Shown: in pieces, positions 6,722-9,593 of the stretch
How positions within the stretch are numbered: position 1 is the first letter of the stretch
Layout of the letters: each line of letters starts with the position of its first letter
DNA from: DATLYH01 sp035575035
GTDB lineage: Bacteria > Planctomycetota > Planctomycetia > Gemmatales > Gemmataceae
Assembly: GCA_035575035.1 (NCBI GenBank)
Contig: DATLYH010000396.1
Location: 1 to 9,593, forward strand
DNA length: 9,593 bases
Direction of reading: 5' to 3'
Position numbers and translations under genes: made by a program
The notes under the pieces: model-generated
What the model was told of the DNA's origin: nothing
The model's input: the letters and a program-made list of their open reading frames with translations, nothing else
The model's database searches: none

Positions 6722-7696
6722 TCAGGGCAGCGTGCAGACCAGCAGGGACAGCGATGGCTCGGGCCAGCATTTCACCGGCGTCATAGCTGCGGGGAGCACC
6801 CAGGCTTGCCCCGCGGCCACGATCTCCTCGCCCCAGGCGGTTTCGAGCCGGCCCCGGCCGCGCAGCACCACGACCGCCTGGAGCCGTCCCTCCCCGCCCC
6901 AGGGGATGGGTTGGTTCTCGGCCACATATGCCAGGTCGAAGTAAGGGGAGCGGACCAGCGGCTGCCTCCGGGCCGCTCCGCTGCCGAATCCCTCCACCCG
7001 GATCGGCGTCACCGGCCCGCGCGACCAGTCGATGCACGCCAGGGCCTGTTCGATGTGCAGCGGACGCATCCGGCCCTGGGCGTCGCGGCGGTTCCAGTCG
7101 AACAGACGGAAGGTGGCATCGCTGGTCTGCTGCACCTCGGCGATCAGGACGCCGCCGCCGACCGCATGCACCGTGCCGGCCGATAGGAAGATGCAGTCGC
7201 CCGGCTGTGGCTCGAACTGGTGCAGACACTCGGCGACGGTGCCGGCTTGCAGGGCGGCCCGCAGGCGCTGCTCGTCGATGCCCGGCAACAGGCCGGCGTA
7301 GACCCGACTGCCCGGGGCCGCGTCCAGCACCAGCCAGGCTTCCGTCTTGCCTCCCTCTCCGGGCCATAGCCGTTTGACCGCTTCCTCGTCGGGGTGGACC
7401 TGCACCGACAGCCAGTCGTTGGCGTCAAGAAACTTGACCAGCCAGGGGAAGACGGCGTGGGCCGACGCCGCCGGTCCCAGCAGTGCCGCCCGTTCTTGCT
7501 CCATCAACTCCCGGAGCGACCGCCCGGCCCACGGTCCGGTTGCCGTGATGCTGCGATGGATGGGGTGGTCGCTGATCACCCATGATTCGCCAAACGGTTC
7601 GTCGGACGGCAGCGGCTGACCCAGGACCTCGCCCAGGCGTCGGCCGCCCCAGACCATCGGCCGCAGGAAAGGAAGGAAGCGCAGCGGGGGGTACAA
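6722..7696 (-). CDS. manA: Class I mannose-6-phosphate isomerase (TTG start)
   Basis: 324 residues from a TTG start. The enzyme interconverts fructose-6-phosphate and mannose-6-phosphate, the entry to GDP-mannose. It is a zinc cupin enzyme of the short Bacillus type. Expected zinc ligands are visible: Gln99 and His101 in LSVQVHPDE, Glu119 in GKTEAW and His177 in SAGTVHAVG. The family block AEVQQTSDATFRLFDWNR lies at 186-203 and supplies the active-site Arg197. The frame stays open upstream to an ATG at 7795, but those 33 codons are the hairpin repeat array and read as Gly/Pro/Arg. Family members begin near (M)xLYPLRF...WGG, which matches the TTG at 7696, preceded by AGGAGG at 6 bases. It lies between the ATPase and the glycosyltransferase genes, consistent with sugar supply for a mannose-containing glycan. 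Confidence 0.9.
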   Translation of the reverse strand: MYPPLRFLPFLRPMVWGGRRLGEVLGQPLPSDEPFGESWVISDHPIHRSITATGPWAGRSLRELMEQERAALLGPAASAHAVFPWLVKFLDANDWLSVQVHPDEEAVKRLWPGEGGKTEAWLVLDAAPGSRVYAGLLPGIDEQRLRAALQAGTVAECLHQFEPQPGDCIFLSAGTVHAVGGGVLIAEVQQTSDATFRLFDWNRRDAQGRMRPLHIEQALACIDWSRGPVTPIRVEGFGSGAARRQPLVRSPYFDLAYVAENQPIPWGGEGRLQAVVVLRGRGRLETAWGEEIVAAGQAWVLPAAMTPVKCWPEPSLSLLVCTLP

Positions 7697-7702
7697 CGAT
7701 AG

Positions 7703-7708
7703 CCTCCT
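7703..7708 (-). promoter_or_regulatory. Ribosome binding site that fixes the TTG start of manA
   Basis: AGGAGG on the minus strand (within AAAGGAGG, 7710-7703), 6 bases before TTG 7696-7694. The nearest in-frame alternatives are a GTG at 7717 and an ATG at 7795; the first lacks such spacing and the second lies inside the repeat array. Confidence 0.7.
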
Positions 7709-7734
7709 TTCCTTCACGCGGGAACGAGGCGTGC

Positions 7735-7902
7735 TCTTCTCCCCTCCCCCCTCACCCCCACCCCCTCTCCCCCGAAGCGGGGGCGAGGGGAGCAAACGCT
7801 TTCCCCCTCTCCCCTCAGGGAGGGGAGAGGGGTTGGGGGCGAGGGGAGCAAACGCTTCTCCCCTCTCCCCTCCCTGAGGGGAGAGGGGTTGGGGGTGAGG
7901 GG
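7735..7902. repeat. Array of three C/G-rich hairpin repeats between the ATPase and manA genes
   Basis: Two adjacent 56-base units (7791-7846 and 7847-7902) each begin AGCAAACGCTT and end in GAGGGG. They differ at only a few positions. Each carries a perfect 13-base-pair stem with a 3-base loop: arms 7804-7816/7820-7832 with loop AGG, and arms 7860-7872/7876-7888 with loop CCT. A third, more diverged hairpin precedes them (arms 7762-7774/7778-7790, loop AAG, one mismatch), with a CCCTCACCCCCAC flank to its left. A 23-base exact direct repeat starts at 7779 and at 7835. The array fills most of the 220-base gap and ends 14 bases from the ATPase stop. No T-run follows, so it is not a standard terminator, though the folded RNA could uncouple ATPase and manA expression or protect the 3' end. 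Confidence 0.9.
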
Positions 7903-7916
7903 TGGGCCCACCGCGG

Positions 7917-8675
7917 TCACGCGGCCGGCGCCGGTGCGCCTACCACCGACTGGACATAGGCGGCGATGACCTCGGCCGTCGGGCCGATCTGCCGCACCCG
8001 TCCATGATCCAGCCAGAGCGTCCGCTCGCACAGCGCCTTGACCGCTTCCAGGTCATGGCTGACCAGAACCAGCAGCCGGGCCTTCGCCATCATCTCTTCC
8101 AGGCGCCGCTGGACCTTGCGCTGAAAGGCCAGGTCGCCCACACTCAGCACCTCGTCCATCAACAGGACTTCCGGGTCGATGGCCGTGGCAATGGCGAAGG
8201 CCAGCCGCAGCACCATGCCGGAAGAATAATAGCGGATCGGCTGGTCGAGGAAATCCCCCAGCTCGCTGAAGTCGGCGATGGCCTGCTGCTTGGCCCGGAT
8301 GCTCCGCGGCGTCTCCCCTTGCAGGTAGCCGCGATAGGCGATGTTCTCCCAGCCGGTCGCCTCCGGCTCGAAGCCCAAGGCAATGTCGAACAGGGCCGAC
8401 ACCCGCCCCTCAACCCGGCACACGCCTCGGGTCGGTGGATAGATGCCGGCCAACACCTTCAACAGCGTGCTTTTGCCGGCCCCGTTGTGGCCGATGACGC
8501 CAAGCCGCTCCCCCTCCTCGACCCGCAGGCTGACCTCACGCAGGGCACAGAGTCGGGGCGAGCGCGGGGCCGGCCGGCCCAGCAGCCGCCGGAGCAGGAA
8601 ATCCTTGAGGCTGTTCCGGGCGGACGGCCGCAGCCGGAAGGTCAGGCTCACCCGGTCCAGCTCGATTCGCGCCAT
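7917..8675 (-). CDS. wzt: ABC transporter ATPase for polysaccharide/O-antigen export (Wzt/TagH type)
   Basis: 252 residues. It has Walker A GHNGAGKST (62-70), the glycan-exporter block ALFDIALGFEPEATGWENI (94-112) covering the Q-loop region, ABC signature YSSGM (150-154), Walker B VLLMDE (170-175) and a switch His207 in VSHD. An N-terminal stretch of about 40 residues before CALREVSL is typical of Wzt/TagH/RfbE ATPases. It powers export of a lipid-linked glycan across the inner membrane with the permease encoded just upstream (gap 23 bases, same strand, surely one operon). It ends soon after the ATPase domain and lacks the roughly 150-residue C-terminal carbohydrate-binding domain found in Wzt of E. 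coli O9a-type systems. That suggests export without recognition of a terminal cap. TagH or KpsT-like naming is also possible. The ribosome site of the ATG at 8675 is weak. Confidence 0.9.
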   Translation of the reverse strand: MARIELDRVSLTFRLRPSARNSLKDFLLRRLLGRPAPRSPRLCALREVSLRVEEGERLGVIGHNGAGKSTLLKVLAGIYPPTRGVCRVEGRVSALFDIALGFEPEATGWENIAYRGYLQGETPRSIRAKQQAIADFSELGDFLDQPIRYYSSGMVLRLAFAIATAIDPEVLLMDEVLSVGDLAFQRKVQRRLEEMMAKARLLVLVSHDLEAVKALCERTLWLDHGRVRQIGPTAEVIAAYVQSVVGAPAPAA

Positions 8676-8698
8676 GCTCGATTATTGCTTGAGGGGGG

Positions 8699-9481
8699 TC
8701 ACAGGTGGAAGATCAACCGCCGCTGCAACCGGGCCAGGATGCCTCCCGCCAGCACCACCGACCCGGCAGCGACGGCCAGGGCCGCGACGTGGGCTGTGAC
8801 GCCGGCGACCCGGCCGTGGAGCACCGGCTCACGGATCAGGTCCAAAAAGGGGGCCAGCGGATTGAGCCGGACCACCCAGCCCAGCCCGTGGTCTTCCAGC
8901 AGCCGGGCTTCGTAAATGATCGGGGTGGCATAGAAGAGCATCTGGAAGCCGACCTCGCACAGGTAGCGGGTGTCCTGGAAGAAGACATTGGCCAGCCCGG
9001 CCAGAGTAGCCAGCGACCAACCCAGCAGCAGGAGCAGCCCCACCGCCGGCAGCAGGCTGAGCAGGGCCAGTCCGCCGCCTCCGCCGCGCAGCACCCAGGC
9101 GGCCGCCACCACCACCGCCAACGCCACCGCGAAATGGACGCCGCCGGCCAGGGCGGTGCGCAGCGGATAGATGGCGATCGGGGCCGGGAACTGGCGGATG
9201 TACGGCTCCCCCTGCAAGAAGCAGAGCGAACCCTGGATGGTGACAAAGAGGATATAGTTCCAGCAGGCCAGCCCGGCGAGCACAAACGGGGCGTAAGAGG
9301 AGATGTCGGCGTGGAACAGTCGGTGGAAGACCGTACAGAGGATGGCGGTCATCACCAGAGGATGCAGCAGCGACCAGCCGAGCCCCAGTACCGAGCCGCG
9401 GTAGCGGTGCCGCAGATCCATCCGGACCAACGACAACCAGAAGTAACGGCAGCGCCAGATGGCGCCGAGGTAGGTTCCCAT
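8699..9481 (-). CDS. wzm: ABC-2 type permease for polysaccharide export (Wzm/TagG type)
   Basis: 260 residues with six likely membrane spans at about 34-58, 62-88, 108-131, 138-165, 176-192 and 228-250. The N-terminal amphipathic region has the family motif MDLRHRYRGSVLGLGWSLLHPL (21-42 region), in which R-Y-x-x-S-x-L-G-x-x-W is conserved. The block FFQDTRYLCEVGFQMLFYATPIIY lies at 167-190, followed by RLNPLAPF (205-212). The C-terminus RLQRRLIFHL matches the usual E-(K/R)-R-(L/F)-I-F ending. It forms the membrane channel for a lipid-linked glycan, working with the ATPase encoded 23 bases downstream. The start ATG has only GGGATGG at a loose distance as a ribosome site. Repeat sequence lies within 40 bases upstream, so any promoter must lie in or beyond the repeats, outside most of this window. 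Confidence 0.88.
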   Translation of the reverse strand: MGTYLGAIWRCRYFWLSLVRMDLRHRYRGSVLGLGWSLLHPLVMTAILCTVFHRLFHADISSYAPFVLAGLACWNYILFVTIQGSLCFLQGEPYIRQFPAPIAIYPLRTALAGGVHFAVALAVVVAAAWVLRGGGGGLALLSLLPAVGLLLLLGWSLATLAGLANVFFQDTRYLCEVGFQMLFYATPIIYEARLLEDHGLGWVVRLNPLAPFLDLIREPVLHGRVAGVTAHVAALAVAAGSVVLAGGILARLQRRLIFHL

Positions 9482-9509
9482 AATGCGTCCATCCCTGGAT
9501 CGGCCCGGA

Positions 9510-9593
9510 CCCCCCCACCCCTCTCCCCCTGCAGGGGGAGACCGGGATTCGGGGTCGGCGTGGGATGCCTGGGGACCCCCTCACCCCCCACCC
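9510..9593. repeat. Degenerate C/G-rich palindromic repeat upstream of the permease, continuing past the window
   Basis: CCCCCCACCCCTCTCCCCC followed by the perfect 18-base palindrome CTCCCCCTGCAGGGGGAG (9523-9540) resembles the inner part of the repeats at 4656-4711 and 7735-7902. The right part (9541-9575) is diverged. A new CCCCCTCACCCCCCACCC starts at 9576 and runs off the end, so another copy probably follows. No gene is supported from 9482 to 9593. Confidence 0.65.

Noticed and set aside
7735..7902. CRISPR-like array
   Set aside because: The units are directly adjacent with no unique spacers, their number is three, and each is itself a hairpin of the dispersed repeat family.

Overview
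The window is GC-rich bacterial chromosome. Every convincing gene lies on the minus strand, so transcription runs from high to low coordinates. Three things suggest a planctomycete, probably Gemmata-like: the C/G-run palindromic repeats, the large VWA/glutamine-amidotransferase-like membrane protein, and the NHL-propeller lipoprotein. This is inference from family knowledge; there is no rRNA or other phylogenetic marker here.

Right part (9481 down to 5392): a surface-polysaccharide block. In transcription order it holds an ABC-2 permease (Wzm/TagG type), its ATPase (short Wzt/TagH type), a class I mannose-6-phosphate isomerase and a GT4 glycosyltransferase. ManA supplies mannose-6-phosphate for activated mannose, the glycosyltransferase adds sugars to the growing glycan, and the ABC pair exports the lipid-linked product. 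An array of three C/G-rich hairpins sits between the ATPase and manA genes, and a degenerate copy of the same family lies upstream of the permease at the window edge.

Middle part (5391 to 3352): a lipoprotein with six NHL repeats. It carries an in-frame copy of the same palindrome, which adds about 20 low-complexity residues. After it come a heptamer repeat remnant, a 24-codon ORF that may be a broken antitoxin-like gene, and an addiction-module pair (PF09720-type antitoxin and RelE/ParE toxin) joined by a 4-base ATGA overlap.

Left part (3251 to 1): one very long gene, running off the window, for a membrane-anchored protein with two VWA-like domains around a class I glutamine-amidotransferase-like domain. 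Its catalytic and metal sites look partly degenerate.

No tRNA, rRNA, CRISPR array, transposase or convincing rho-independent terminator was seen. The most unusual feature is the palindromic repeat family. It occurs at three loci within 5 kb, once inside a reading frame, and once as tandem hairpins whose 3-base loops are reverse complements of each other.
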